From Rickettsia typhi (GTDB lineage: Bacteria > Pseudomonadota > Alphaproteobacteria > Rickettsiales > UBA1997), in the NCBI GenBank assembly GCA_945861125.1, contig CAMASZ010000049.1, positions 1 to 8,078 of the forward strand: 8,078 nt of DNA, read 5' to 3'. Position 1 is the first letter of the stretch; each line of letters starts with the position of its first letter. Positions 1 through 7,852 of this stretch are shown one piece after another. The notes below the pieces were generated by a model. It had not been told where the DNA came from and did no database searches. It saw only the letters and a list, made by a program, of their open reading frames with translations. Both the position numbers and the translations under genes were made by a program.

Positions 1-1009
1 TTATTAAATCAACAACTCCAGGTAATTTAGTTGCGATTAAATCTTTATCTAAATGCCTCATATCAAGATATAGATAATCTTTTTTTATCCCTGCACCTCG
101 ACCTTCTTTAATTTCAATTGCCATAGCCTGCGATATGATATCACGTGAAGCTAGTTCAATCATCTTGGGAGCATATCTTTTCATAAATCTTTCATGATCT
201 GCATTAAGTAAATATGCACCCTCACCTCTTGCCGCTTCGGTGATAAGAAATCCATGACCATAAATACCAGTTGGATGAAATTGAATAAATTCCATATCTT
301 GCAAAGGTAAACCCTCTTTTAATACTAAAGAAAGTCCATCTCCAGTACAAATTGAAGAGGAAGTAGTATTTTGAAAAATTTGACTATATCCACCAGTAGC
401 AATTATAACAATTTTGGTCTTAAAAATAATAATTTCACCATTTGTTAAATCTAATGCTATACAACCAAAACATTTATTATCTTCAATAATTAATTCTAAT
501 ACTATGAATTCTAAAAAAAAATTTATGTTTCTTTTAATGGCTTGTTGATAAAGAGTGTGCAATATAGTATGTCCAGTTTTATCTTTAGAATAACAGGCTC
601 GATAAGCAATTTTACCATTACCATAATCAGTTGTTTGACCGCCATAAGCTCTTTGAGCAATTTTACCATTTTCATCACGAGAAAAAACTACTCCATATTT
701 TTCTAAATCTAATATTGCAGACTCGGCATTTTTACACAATATTTCAACAGCATCAACATCAGCAAGATAATCTGAACCTTTAATGGTATCAAATGCGTGC
801 CATTTCCAATTATCTTCAATTACATTGGATAAACTGGCGTTGATTCCTCCTTTAGCTGAAACAGTATGACTGCTGGTAGGATTTACTTTTGATATTACTG
901 CAATAGATTTTGCAAAATTATCACTAGCTGAAATTGCCGATATCAAACCCGATCCGCCAGAGCCAACAATTACTATATCATAATTTTTGATATTAATGGG
1001 GAAACTCAT
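1..1009 (-). CDS. sdhA: Succinate dehydrogenase flavoprotein subunit, N-terminal 336 residues (cut by window edge)
   Basis: Catalytic subunit of complex II, oxidising succinate to fumarate and passing electrons through FAD to SdhB and then quinone at the inner membrane. I translated the minus strand from ATG at 1009; the frame stays open to base 2, giving about 55-60% of a usual ~590-residue SdhA. Visible features: dinucleotide-binding loop GSGGSG (16-21); His48 in SSHTVSAKGG, the covalent FAD attachment site; the block from W68 to D79 matching the WRWH-x-YDTVKGSDW region; FHPTGIYG with substrate-binding His245; LITE (Thr257, Glu258); and catalytic Arg289 in LASRD. All these sit three residues beyond their E. 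coli equivalents (His45, His242, Glu255, Arg286). Lys53 replaces the usual Gln next to the flavin. No sdhC or sdhD lies upstream; the neighbour is a divergent glycosyltransferase. No Shine-Dalgarno sequence is seen. The family call is secure. The remainder, including the C-terminal half, lies outside the window. Confidence 0.95.
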   Translation of the reverse strand, partial: MSFPINIKNYDIVIVGSGGSGLISAISASDNFAKSIAVISKVNPTSSHTVSAKGGINASLSNVIEDNWKWHAFDTIKGSDYLADVDAVEILCKNAESAILDLEKYGVVFSRDENGKIAQRAYGGQTTDYGNGKIAYRACYSKDKTGHTILHTLYQQAIKRNINFFLEFIVLELIIEDNKCFGCIALDLTNGEIIIFKTKIVIIATGGYSQIFQNTTSSSICTGDGLSLVLKEGLPLQDMEFIQFHPTGIYGHGFLITEAARGEGAYLLNADHERFMKRYAPKMIELASRDIISQAMAIEIKEGRGAGIKKDYLYLDMRHLDKDLIATKLPGVVDLI

Positions 1010-1036
1010 TTAAAAAAATAGCATTTAAATTTAGAT

Positions 1037-1066
1037 ATTATATTTTTATTTTTTTGATAAATTCAA
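1037..1066 (-). promoter_or_regulatory. Candidate sigma-70-type promoter for sdhA
   Basis: Read on the minus strand, a -35-like TTGAAT (1066-1061) and a perfect TATAAT (1042-1037) are separated by 18 bp. The predicted transcript would start near 1030, about 20 bases before the sdhA ATG. In such AT-rich DNA a TATAAT alone is weak evidence, but the spacing and position fit. It supports sdhA being transcribed on its own rather than from an upstream sdhCD operon. Confidence 0.5.
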
Positions 1067-1077
1067 TCTTGATTGAA
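1062..1077. promoter_or_regulatory. Perfect 16-bp inverted repeat overlapping the sdhA -35 box (operator candidate)
   Basis: TTCAATC-TT-GATTGAA is a perfect 7+7 inverted repeat with a 2-bp centre. Its left half covers the predicted -35 hexamer of sdhA. A further direct copy of AATTCAAT lies at 1087-1094 (the first is 1060-1067). The arrangement resembles a binding site for a dimeric regulator in a divergent intergenic region. The regulator is unknown, and short AT-rich palindromes do occur by chance. Confidence 0.35.
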
Positions 1078-1166
1078 AATATAACAAATTCAATTACAAA
1101 TCCGAGTTGCAATAGTTGTTAAAACTTAAAAGATTTTTAATAAATATTAACTAAAAATAAAAAAAT

Positions 1167-1916
1167 TTGATAAAAGTAATTCTCTGCGCATATAATGAAT
1201 CTAAAAATTTAGAAAAATTATTAGTTGACCTCATATATGAATTAAAACTTACCAATAAATCTTTTGAAATTATTTTTTGCATAGATTGCTCAAACGATAA
1301 TTCTAGCTCTATAATTAAAGAATTTCAAGATCATCACCCAATTAAAATAATTCCTCAAGAAAACAAAAGAGGCCTAGGAATTGCTTACAAAAGAATTTTT
1401 AAATATATTCTTCAAGAAAATTTTAACAAAGATGATATAATAATTTCCTTAGATGCTGATAATACTCATAAACCAGATCAAATTATTGATATGTTAAAAC
1501 ATTTTGAAAATAACTGCCTTGATGTTTTAATTGGATCAAGATTTCATAACAAAAGTTCTATTATCAATTTTCCTATACACAGAACTTGTATCAGTATTTC
1601 CGTTGCCAAACTATTAAATTTAATTTTTGCAGTTAAAAATATTAGTAAAAAAAATATTAAAGACTATACTAGCGGTTATAGAATATATAACTCTTCTAAG
1701 TTAAAAGAATTACATGATAAATTGGGGGATAATTTTATTTTAGAACCTGAATTCACATATACATCCGAACTATTAATTAAACTATATAAAATTGGCGCTA
1801 GAATTGATGAGTTCCCTATTGTCTATGATTATAAAAGTAAAATTGGCAACAGCAAAATAAATCTGTTAAAAAATTTTTTTAGATTAATTATATTAATTAT
1901 AAACTTAAAAAATTAA
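1167..1916 (+). CDS. Family 2 (GT-A) glycosyltransferase, polyprenol-phosphate sugar synthase-like
   Basis: A 249-residue cytoplasmic or membrane-associated enzyme predicted to move a sugar from a nucleotide donor to an acceptor, possibly polyprenyl phosphate. Visible motifs: the opening strand VILCAYNE (4-11); DCSND (40-44) at the place of the usual DDGSxD; NKRGLGIAY (66-74); the metal/nucleotide-binding DAD (96-98) in LDADNTHKPDQ; IGSRF; and DYTSGYRIY, typical of dolichol-phosphate-mannose-synthase-like proteins. It ends with a GNSKI element and a hydrophobic stretch (about 234-247), with no clear extra transmembrane domain. The start is TTG at 1167: in-frame stops at 1152 and 1158 exclude anything upstream, and no ATG follows near the N-terminus. 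No Shine-Dalgarno is seen. It is divergent from sdhA and 88 bp before fabF. The family is secure; donor and acceptor are not determined. Confidence 0.85.
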   Translation: MIKVILCAYNESKNLEKLLVDLIYELKLTNKSFEIIFCIDCSNDNSSSIIKEFQDHHPIKIIPQENKRGLGIAYKRIFKYILQENFNKDDIIISLDADNTHKPDQIIDMLKHFENNCLDVLIGSRFHNKSSIINFPIHRTCISISVAKLLNLIFAVKNISKKNIKDYTSGYRIYNSSKLKELHDKLGDNFILEPEFTYTSELLIKLYKIGARIDEFPIVYDYKSKIGNSKINLLKNFFRLIILIINLKN

Positions 1917-2004
1917 TTTATTTAAAAATAATTTTTTTATTATAGAAATACATTTCATTAAAAAAATAATTTTACCTTTAAACAAATTACAAACAAAACT
2001 AAAA

Positions 2005-3267
2005 ATGAACAAAAGAAGAGTTGTGATTACAGGTATTGGCGCAATAACGCCACTAGCAATCAATATAGAAAAAACTTGGGATAAACTAATTAAAGCTAAA
2101 TCTGGGATAGGAAATATCACTCAATTTGATGCCAGTGAATCTCCTTGCAAGGTCGCCGGAGAAATTAAAATTGGCAATGGTGAAGATATGTTAAATCTTG
2201 ATAACTATATCGATCCCAAAGAACAAAGAAAGATGGATAAATTTATTCATTTCGCCTGTATTGCAGCTCAGCAAGCGGTTGCGGATTCTGGATGGATTGC
2301 CGAAACTGAACAACAAAAATATCGAACTGGAGTTATGATAGGATCTGGAATAGGAGGATTACCAGCCATAGAAAAAACAGTTATATCAATGAAGGAAAAA
2401 GGTTCAAAAAAAATTAGTCCATTCTTTATTCCACAAAGTTTAATTAACCTCGCTTCTGGACAAATATCTATTAAACATGGTTTTATGGGTCCTAATCATG
2501 CAGTTGTTACAGCCTGCGCCTCTGGTGCTCATGCTATTGGAGATTCGGCAAGAATGATTGAATATGGCGATGTAGATGTGATGATTGCAGGAGGATCAGA
2601 ATCAACAATATGTGAATCAGGTATCGGTGGTTTTGCAGCACTACGCGCTTTATCAACCTCTTTTAATGATAACCCTACCGCAGCATCAAGGCCATGGGAT
2701 AAACAAAGAGACGGATTTGTTATGGGCGAAGGTTCGGGAATATTGGTTCTTGAAGAATTAGAACACGCTAAAAAAAGAGGAGCCAAAATTTATGGTGAAA
2801 TTATTGGTTACGGATTATCTGGTGATGCTTATCATATGACGGCACCAGAAGCTAACGGTAGAGGCTCTACGTACGCAATGAGATTAGCTTTACAGCACGC
2901 TAAAATAAATCCTGAACAAATAGATTATATAAATGCTCATGGCACCTCAACTCCTCTTGGAGACGAAATTGAAGTAAATTCAGTAAAAAAAGTTTTTGGT
3001 GATCACGCATACAAATTATTTATGTCTTCAACAAAATCATCTACAGGACATTTGCTTGGAGCCGCAGGTTCTGTTGAAGCAATATTTTCAACTCTTGCTA
3101 TTAGAGATAATATTGCCCCGCCAACTTTAAATCTCAACGACCCATCTGAAGGATGCGATATTGAGCTAGTTGCAAACATAGCCAAAGAAAAAAAGATTAA
3201 TATTGTCATGTCTAATTCTTTTGGTTTTGGTGGAACAAATGCATGTTTAGTTATAAAGCGTTTTTAA
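2005..3267 (+). CDS. fabF: 3-oxoacyl-[acyl-carrier-protein] synthase II (KAS II)
   Basis: Condensing enzyme of type II fatty-acid synthesis: it takes an acyl chain from ACP onto a cysteine and extends it by two carbons using malonyl-ACP in the cytosol. The 420-residue protein is full length. It begins with KRRVVITGIGAITPL and carries the Cys-His-His triad: Cys171 in TACASGAHAIGD, His312 in INAHGTSTPLGD and His349 in SSTGHLLGAAG, with supporting Lys344. The glycine-rich loop SNSFGFGGTN lies at 403-412; Phe408 corresponds to the gating phenylalanine. GEGSGILVLEE and DAYHMTAPE are also typical of FabF. Length and motifs favour KAS II over FabB or FabH. The usual upstream neighbour acpP is missing from this window. 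mltG starts 1 bp after the stop, a conserved alphaproteobacterial pairing. The ATG has no Shine-Dalgarno; a -10-like TATTAT at 1938-1943 lacks a good -35. Confidence 0.97.
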   Translation: MNKRRVVITGIGAITPLAINIEKTWDKLIKAKSGIGNITQFDASESPCKVAGEIKIGNGEDMLNLDNYIDPKEQRKMDKFIHFACIAAQQAVADSGWIAETEQQKYRTGVMIGSGIGGLPAIEKTVISMKEKGSKKISPFFIPQSLINLASGQISIKHGFMGPNHAVVTACASGAHAIGDSARMIEYGDVDVMIAGGSESTICESGIGGFAALRALSTSFNDNPTAASRPWDKQRDGFVMGEGSGILVLEELEHAKKRGAKIYGEIIGYGLSGDAYHMTAPEANGRGSTYAMRLALQHAKINPEQIDYINAHGTSTPLGDEIEVNSVKKVFGDHAYKLFMSSTKSSTGHLLGAAGSVEAIFSTLAIRDNIAPPTLNLNDPSEGCDIELVANIAKEKKINIVMSNSFGFGGTNACLVIKRF

Positions 3268-3268
3268 G

Positions 3269-4303
3269 ATGAAACATAAAATTCTAACATTCTGCGCTAT
3301 TTTTTCAGTAAGTGTAATTAGTTACCTTTTTTTAGTAACTGGAATTGTTATGTATTTTAATGCTCCCAATTCTTATCATCGTCAAGATCAAAGATTTATA
3401 ATTGAAAGCGGCATGACACTAAGAGAAGTTGTTGAAAAGCTTCATAAAGAAAAAATTATAAAAAATCCCTATGCTTTTTTGTATATCTCGCAATTGATAA
3501 AAGGTCTAGATCCTAAGGTTAGATATGGTGAATATTTTTTTGAAAAAAATATCTCCTACTATAAAATTTTACATAAATTAACTAAAGGTAATGTTTTCTT
3601 TCGTAAAATTACTATTGCAGAAGGATTATCCTCTCATTCAGCACTACAAATTATTAACAATTCTTCTGGACTGGTTGGCCAAGCTCCCGCTTCATTAAAA
3701 GAGGGTTCATTACTACCAGAAACATATTTTTATTCTTACAATGATACAAAAAGCAGTATTGTTAAAAGAATGCAAGAAGCAATGGCAAAAACTATTAACG
3801 AATTATGGGAAAAAAGAGATTTAAATACGCCTGTCAAAAATAAAGAGCAAGCACTAATTTTGGCATCAATTGTTGAAAAAGAAACAGGAATTGATTTTGA
3901 AAGACCTAAAGTTGCTTCTGTATTTGTAAATCGATTAAAAAAAGGTATGAAACTACAATCAGATCCAACAATAATCTACTCATTTACTTTTGGAGATAAA
4001 AAATTAGAAAGACCGATAAGAATCAGCGATATTCAAAACAATTCAAATTTTAATACTTATCATATATTTGGCTTACCACCCGCCCCAATTTGTAATCCAG
4101 GAATTGACTCATTAAAAGCAGTACTAAATCCGATTAAAACTGATTATTTATATTTTGTAGCAAGCGGAAAAGGTGATCATATATTTTCTTCAAATTTACA
4201 AGAACATAATATTAATGTGGCCAAATACAGAAACTACCTTAAAAATAAAGAGAAACAAAACTCTAATCCACAAGAAGATATCACGCAAAATAGTGATTTG
4301 TAA
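3269..4303 (+). CDS. mltG: Endolytic murein transglycosylase (YceG/MltG family)
   Basis: Inner-membrane lytic transglycosylase that cleaves nascent peptidoglycan strands and so helps set their length. The 344-residue protein has one N-terminal membrane helix (about 5-30, few charges), leaving the rest in the periplasm. A LysM-like part follows (about 43-78, FIIESGMTLREVVEKLHKE). The catalytic domain holds ASIVEKETG with the expected catalytic Glu203, then VASVFVNRLKKGMKLQSDPT (Asp232), FGLPPAPICNPG (267-278), and a C-terminal DYLYFVASGKGDHIFS block with a later HNINVAKYR. Length matches the family (E. coli about 340). The last ~20 residues are Asn/Gln/Lys-rich and probably disordered. It starts 1 bp after fabF, and its TAA overlaps the addA ATG (TAATG), so translation of the three genes is likely coupled. 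No missing key residue was seen. Confidence 0.95.
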   Translation: MKHKILTFCAIFSVSVISYLFLVTGIVMYFNAPNSYHRQDQRFIIESGMTLREVVEKLHKEKIIKNPYAFLYISQLIKGLDPKVRYGEYFFEKNISYYKILHKLTKGNVFFRKITIAEGLSSHSALQIINNSSGLVGQAPASLKEGSLLPETYFYSYNDTKSSIVKRMQEAMAKTINELWEKRDLNTPVKNKEQALILASIVEKETGIDFERPKVASVFVNRLKKGMKLQSDPTIIYSFTFGDKKLERPIRISDIQNNSNFNTYHIFGLPPAPICNPGIDSLKAVLNPIKTDYLYFVASGKGDHIFSSNLQEHNINVAKYRNYLKNKEKQNSNPQEDITQNSDL

Positions 4304-7300
4304 TGAATCAAATAAAAGAATCAAATTTTTTAGAAACAAATCTCAATAATTTACAAATACTGGCTTCCGATCCAAATAATTCTTCATGGGTCTTTGCCTC
4401 TGCTGGCTCCGGTAAAACAAAAATTCTTACCGATAGAGTTTTAAGATTACTACTAGAAAATGTTGCACCTAACAAGATTTTATGTTTAACATTCACTAAA
4501 GTTGCAGCTACAGAGATGTATAACAGAATTAATTCAGAATTATCAAAATGGGTAATAGCCAATGATCAAGAGTTGCTAATAAAAATTTTCAATCTTACTG
4601 GAAAAAAACCTTTTATTAATGAATTAAACAAAGCCAGAACTTTGCTTACAAAAATTCTTGACGAGGAAGAAAAAATTAAAATTCAAACTATTCACTCATT
4701 TTGCAATTCATTACTAAAAATATTTCCCATCGAAGCCAAATTAAACCCTAATTTTGAATTGTTAGAAAATAGTGAAGAAATTTTATTACTAAAAAAAGCC
4801 TATAAACAAGTTTTAAATGAAGCAGACAAGGATAATAATTTAAGAAAAATAATAACTGAAATTGTTAGCGAAATAAACGAAGAAACAATAAATGATGCTG
4901 TATCTAAAATATTAAATAAAAAAGAAAACATTATTAAGTTAAAACAGCAAAATAATAATTCCATTAATGAAACCATTAAAACAATATACAGATTATTTAA
5001 TTTTAATGAAATCTCGAATGAAGAAGAGTTGTTCAATGATTTTATGAATGATTTTAATTTTAAGGAATATAATGATTTTATAACCGATCTAAAACAAAGT
5101 AATTCAAAAAAAAATCTAGAAATTGCTGAGAAATTAAAGAAATTTATTGATTCACCATTATTAAAAAATTTTGTACCTTTTTTACAATATGCTATTCACA
5201 CTAAAGAAGATAAAGTTAGGAAAATAAGTGGAAAACTAGATACAAAATACCAAGATTTTATTCATTTGCAATCAAACAAAATCAACACTCTAATAGATAA
5301 ATTATCTTTGATTGTAATAATTAAAAACACTTCAAACTTAATAATATTAGCTGATAAAATTTTACAATCTTATCAAAAAATAAAAAATGATAATTCTTTA
5401 ATTGACTACAATGATCTAATAGATCGTACTAATAATTTATTAAAAAATCCTGATTTTACTGATTGGGTAAAAAAGAAATTAGATAGCTCTTTTAATCATA
5501 TTTTAGTTGATGAGTCCCAAGATACAAATATTCAACAATGGGAAATTATTAAAGCTTTAACTGAAGATTTTTATAGCGGTCTAAGTGCTAACAATGAAAA
5601 CAGAACTATTTTTATTGTTGGCGACGAAAAACAATCAATATACTCATTTCAAGGATCTGATGTTAATATTACAGCAACGGTTTTTGATTTCTTTGAAAAC
5701 AAATTACAAGAAAAGCTCAACAAAATTGAGATGAATATTTCATATCGATCCGGTTCCAAAATACTAGAAGCAGTAGATGCGGTATTTAGTGACGAGCAAA
5801 GAAAAAATTCTATTAGCAAAATTTCTACTTTTAAAAAACATATCCCAAACAGAAAAAATCATGGCTATATTGCAATATGGCCAAAAATTACATCTGATTT
5901 TAAAGAAAATGAAAAAGAATGGAGTATTAATTTTAATAACAAAACTGATTGTGATGAAAAAGATAAGTCGATACTTGCGCGCTCAATAGCAAAAAACATT
6001 AAATCATGGATTGATAATAAAAGAGAAATCAAAGATTTGAAAAAAGAAATTAAATATAGTGATATAATGGTTTTAATTAAAAATAAAACCAATGGTTTAG
6101 CGAAAGAGATCAATAAATATTTTAATTATTACAATATTCCATTTACTACGATTGCAAAAATAAAATTTAATGAAAGTTTACTAATTCAAGATATAGTTTC
6201 TGTAGCAAAATTCGCTTTACTTCCTGAAGATGACTTAAACTTAGCTTGTCTATTAAAATCTTGTTTTTTTAACGTGAGTGAAGAAGATTTATTAAATTTT
6301 TGTATTATCAAAAATCAACAAGAACAATCTCTTTATAATTCAATAAATAATGATCTAATAAAATCTAGACTTAATAAAATAATTGAATCATCACAAAAAC
6401 AGAATTGTTTTGAATTTTTTTATAATATAATCCAAACCGACAATAATTATGATAAGTTATTATCATATTTTGGATATGAAGCAATAGAGTTAATTGATAG
6501 TTTCTTACTTAATGTTCTAGAATTTAGCAAAAAACATTCTCTTTTTATTCAAAAATACATTGAACATATTGAAAAACATAATCCTGAAATAAGTAGCTCT
6601 TCTGCAGAAAACAATAAAGTAAAAATTACCACTATTCATTCATCTAAAGGCCTAGAAGCACCAATTGTTATTATTCCCGATTGCAATCATCAACTTAATA
6701 AAAGTGAAAATGCAAAAGAAAAAATTTTTTGGATCAATGAAATTCCTATTTGGACAGCAAATAATTTTCAAAAAAGTAGAATAATTCAAAAATATAAAAC
6801 GGATAAAATTAAAGAAGATATGGATGAATATTTAAGATTATTATATGTAGCAATGACAAGAGCAAGAGATGAGTTATATATTGGTAGCTTTGGCAGAAAC
6901 GAAGATAAAAACTGTTGGTATGAAATTATTTATGAATCTTTAAAAGATATAGCGGATTATATAAGTATTGATGATTTTATTAATATAGAAATTTCGGAGA
7001 GTAAGAATTTTGATAATGAAGAAAAAGAGAATATAGCAATTGATGCAAATAACATTATTAATCAAAATATATATAATCAAACAGAAAAAAATTTAATTAT
7101 AGAAGATTTTCAAAATACTGAAATTATAAATAAGGAACAAATAAAAGGGAAAATAATTCATAAAATATTAGAATTTTTTGGCCAAAATCATCAACAACAA
7201 AAAACATGGCTAATCTCAATAGCTAAAAAAATCATAGAGAATAATAGTTCTTTATCTTTAGAAGAAAAAAAGGAAATTTTTAATTTAGCTAATGATTTTA

Positions 7301-7605
7301 TATATTCTGATCAATTTAATAAGATATTTAAAGGAAACATTAAATGCGAAACTGAAATTTCCTACAATGGAGCTTTTGGAAGGGTTGATTTAATCTCGGA
7401 GCAACAAGATAGAATATTAATTGTAGATTATAAATCAGATGAATCTTTACCAAGTAAAATTCCAGAACAATATCAGCAACAGCTAAACAGATATGCAATG
7501 ATTGCTAAAAATATTTATAAAGATAAAGATATAATTGTGGCAATATTTTGGATAAGATTTTTAAAGATGCAAGAAGTATTCCAAAGCACTTCTGATAAGG
7601 TTTAA
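4303..7605 (+). CDS. addA: Double-strand-break repair helicase-nuclease AddA (alphaproteobacterial type)
   Basis: Cytoplasmic UvrD/RecB-type 3'-5' helicase fused to a nuclease; with AddB it resects DNA ends for RecA-dependent repair. The 1100-residue protein looks intact. Helicase motifs in order: Walker A SAGSGKT (33-39, Lys38); LTFTKVAATEM; IQTIHSFC; Walker B DESQD (403-407); GDEKQSIYSF (440-449); SYRSG with Arg482; TTIHSSKGLE (776-785); and YVAMTRAR (848-855). The C-terminal PD-(D/E)XK domain has His953, Asp1029 in GRVDLI, Asp1042 and Lys1044 in VDYKSD, then YQQQLNRY (1057-1064), so both activities should be present. A Lys/Asn-rich variable stretch fills about 140-390. The opening block, DPNNSSWV before Walker A, is characteristic of alphaproteobacterial AddA. 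Its ATG overlaps the mltG stop. Neither addB nor trxA, common neighbours in alphaproteobacteria, is adjacent. PcrA/UvrD is excluded by the C-terminal nuclease. Confidence 0.95.
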   Translation: MNQIKESNFLETNLNNLQILASDPNNSSWVFASAGSGKTKILTDRVLRLLLENVAPNKILCLTFTKVAATEMYNRINSELSKWVIANDQELLIKIFNLTGKKPFINELNKARTLLTKILDEEEKIKIQTIHSFCNSLLKIFPIEAKLNPNFELLENSEEILLLKKAYKQVLNEADKDNNLRKIITEIVSEINEETINDAVSKILNKKENIIKLKQQNNNSINETIKTIYRLFNFNEISNEEELFNDFMNDFNFKEYNDFITDLKQSNSKKNLEIAEKLKKFIDSPLLKNFVPFLQYAIHTKEDKVRKISGKLDTKYQDFIHLQSNKINTLIDKLSLIVIIKNTSNLIILADKILQSYQKIKNDNSLIDYNDLIDRTNNLLKNPDFTDWVKKKLDSSFNHILVDESQDTNIQQWEIIKALTEDFYSGLSANNENRTIFIVGDEKQSIYSFQGSDVNITATVFDFFENKLQEKLNKIEMNISYRSGSKILEAVDAVFSDEQRKNSISKISTFKKHIPNRKNHGYIAIWPKITSDFKENEKEWSINFNNKTDCDEKDKSILARSIAKNIKSWIDNKREIKDLKKEIKYSDIMVLIKNKTNGLAKEINKYFNYYNIPFTTIAKIKFNESLLIQDIVSVAKFALLPEDDLNLACLLKSCFFNVSEEDLLNFCIIKNQQEQSLYNSINNDLIKSRLNKIIESSQKQNCFEFFYNIIQTDNNYDKLLSYFGYEAIELIDSFLLNVLEFSKKHSLFIQKYIEHIEKHNPEISSSSAENNKVKITTIHSSKGLEAPIVIIPDCNHQLNKSENAKEKIFWINEIPIWTANNFQKSRIIQKYKTDKIKEDMDEYLRLLYVAMTRARDELYIGSFGRNEDKNCWYEIIYESLKDIADYISIDDFINIEISESKNFDNEEKENIAIDANNIINQNIYNQTEKNLIIEDFQNTEIINKEQIKGKIIHKILEFFGQNHQQQKTWLISIAKKIIENNSSLSLEEKKEIFNLANDFIYSDQFNKIFKGNIKCETEISYNGAFGRVDLISEQQDRILIVDYKSDESLPSKIPEQYQQQLNRYAMIAKNIYKDKDIIVAIFWIRFLKMQEVFQSTSDKV

Positions 7606-7624
7606 ACTTAAAAAATATATTTTT

Positions 7625-7639
7625 AAAAATCTGATTTTT
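7625..7639 (+). terminator. Weak hairpin after addA
   Basis: AAAAAT-CTG-ATTTTT forms a 6-bp stem with a 3-base loop, 20 bases past the addA stop. It has no G-C pairs and no separate U-run, so termination here would be inefficient. The larger palindromes that follow may serve better. Confidence 0.2.
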
Positions 7640-7655
7640 GATTATTAAAATATAT

Positions 7656-7751
7656 TATACCAAAAAATAAATCTGTACCCTTAATTAAAACAACCTAAAC
7701 TGAATGTTTAGAGAGTGTTTTAATAGGAGTATAGATTTATGTTTTGGTATA
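7656..7751. repeat. 96-bp imperfect palindrome
   Basis: The two halves (7656-7700 and 7706-7751) are reverse complements at about 37 of 45 positions, allowing small gaps. The outer TATACCAAAA pairs perfectly with TTTTGGTATA and the inner CTAAAC pairs with GTTTAG around the loop TGAAT (7701-7705). The right end runs straight into the next repeat: bases 7746-7755 (GGTATATACC) form a perfect palindrome shared by both. As RNA it would fold into one long stem-loop just after addA, which could terminate or protect the operon transcript. Its ends resemble those of the neighbouring MITE-like units (ATACCAAA), so it may be a related decayed element. No coding capacity. Confidence 0.75.
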
Positions 7752-7832
7752 TACCAAATCCCATCTTTAAAAGTTTTAAAAAAAATTAAAATCTAACTTC
7801 ATATTTTTGGCTAAAAATCTCTAAAAAGCCTC

Positions 7833-7852
7833 AGCTGTATAGATATACAGCT
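7833..7852. terminator. Central hairpin of the 170-bp element, possible bidirectional terminator
   Basis: AGCTGTATA-GA-TATACAGCT is a perfect 9+9 inverted repeat. On the plus strand it is followed by TCATTTTTT; on the minus strand by GAGGCTTTTT. T-rich tracts on both sides allow a terminator in either direction. The stem has only three G-C pairs, so strength is uncertain. It may instead be just the folded core of the repeat element. Confidence 0.4.

Noticed and set aside
1..1009. sdhA as a truncated pseudogene
   Set aside because: The frame is open to the window edge and FAD and substrate residues are intact; the cut is due to the window, not a visible mutation.
1010..1166. Riboswitch, tRNA or small RNA in the divergent region
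   Set aside because: No cloverleaf or known aptamer core is visible; apart from the promoter and palindrome it is A/T-rich without structure.
1905..2120. Minus-strand open frame of 71 codons
   Set aside because: It covers the gap before fabF and the fabF start in antisense, with no recognisable motif; fabF is certain and this is a by-product of its codons.
2529..2786. Minus-strand open frames inside fabF (also 3003-3209)
   Set aside because: They lie opposite conserved fabF motifs and have no family features of their own.
4308..5036. Minus-strand open frames inside addA (4308-4562, 4800-5036, 5865-6113) and a plus-strand one at 5777-5989
   Set aside because: All overlap a single uninterrupted 1100-codon gene with ordered helicase motifs; they are chance frames in AT-rich codons.
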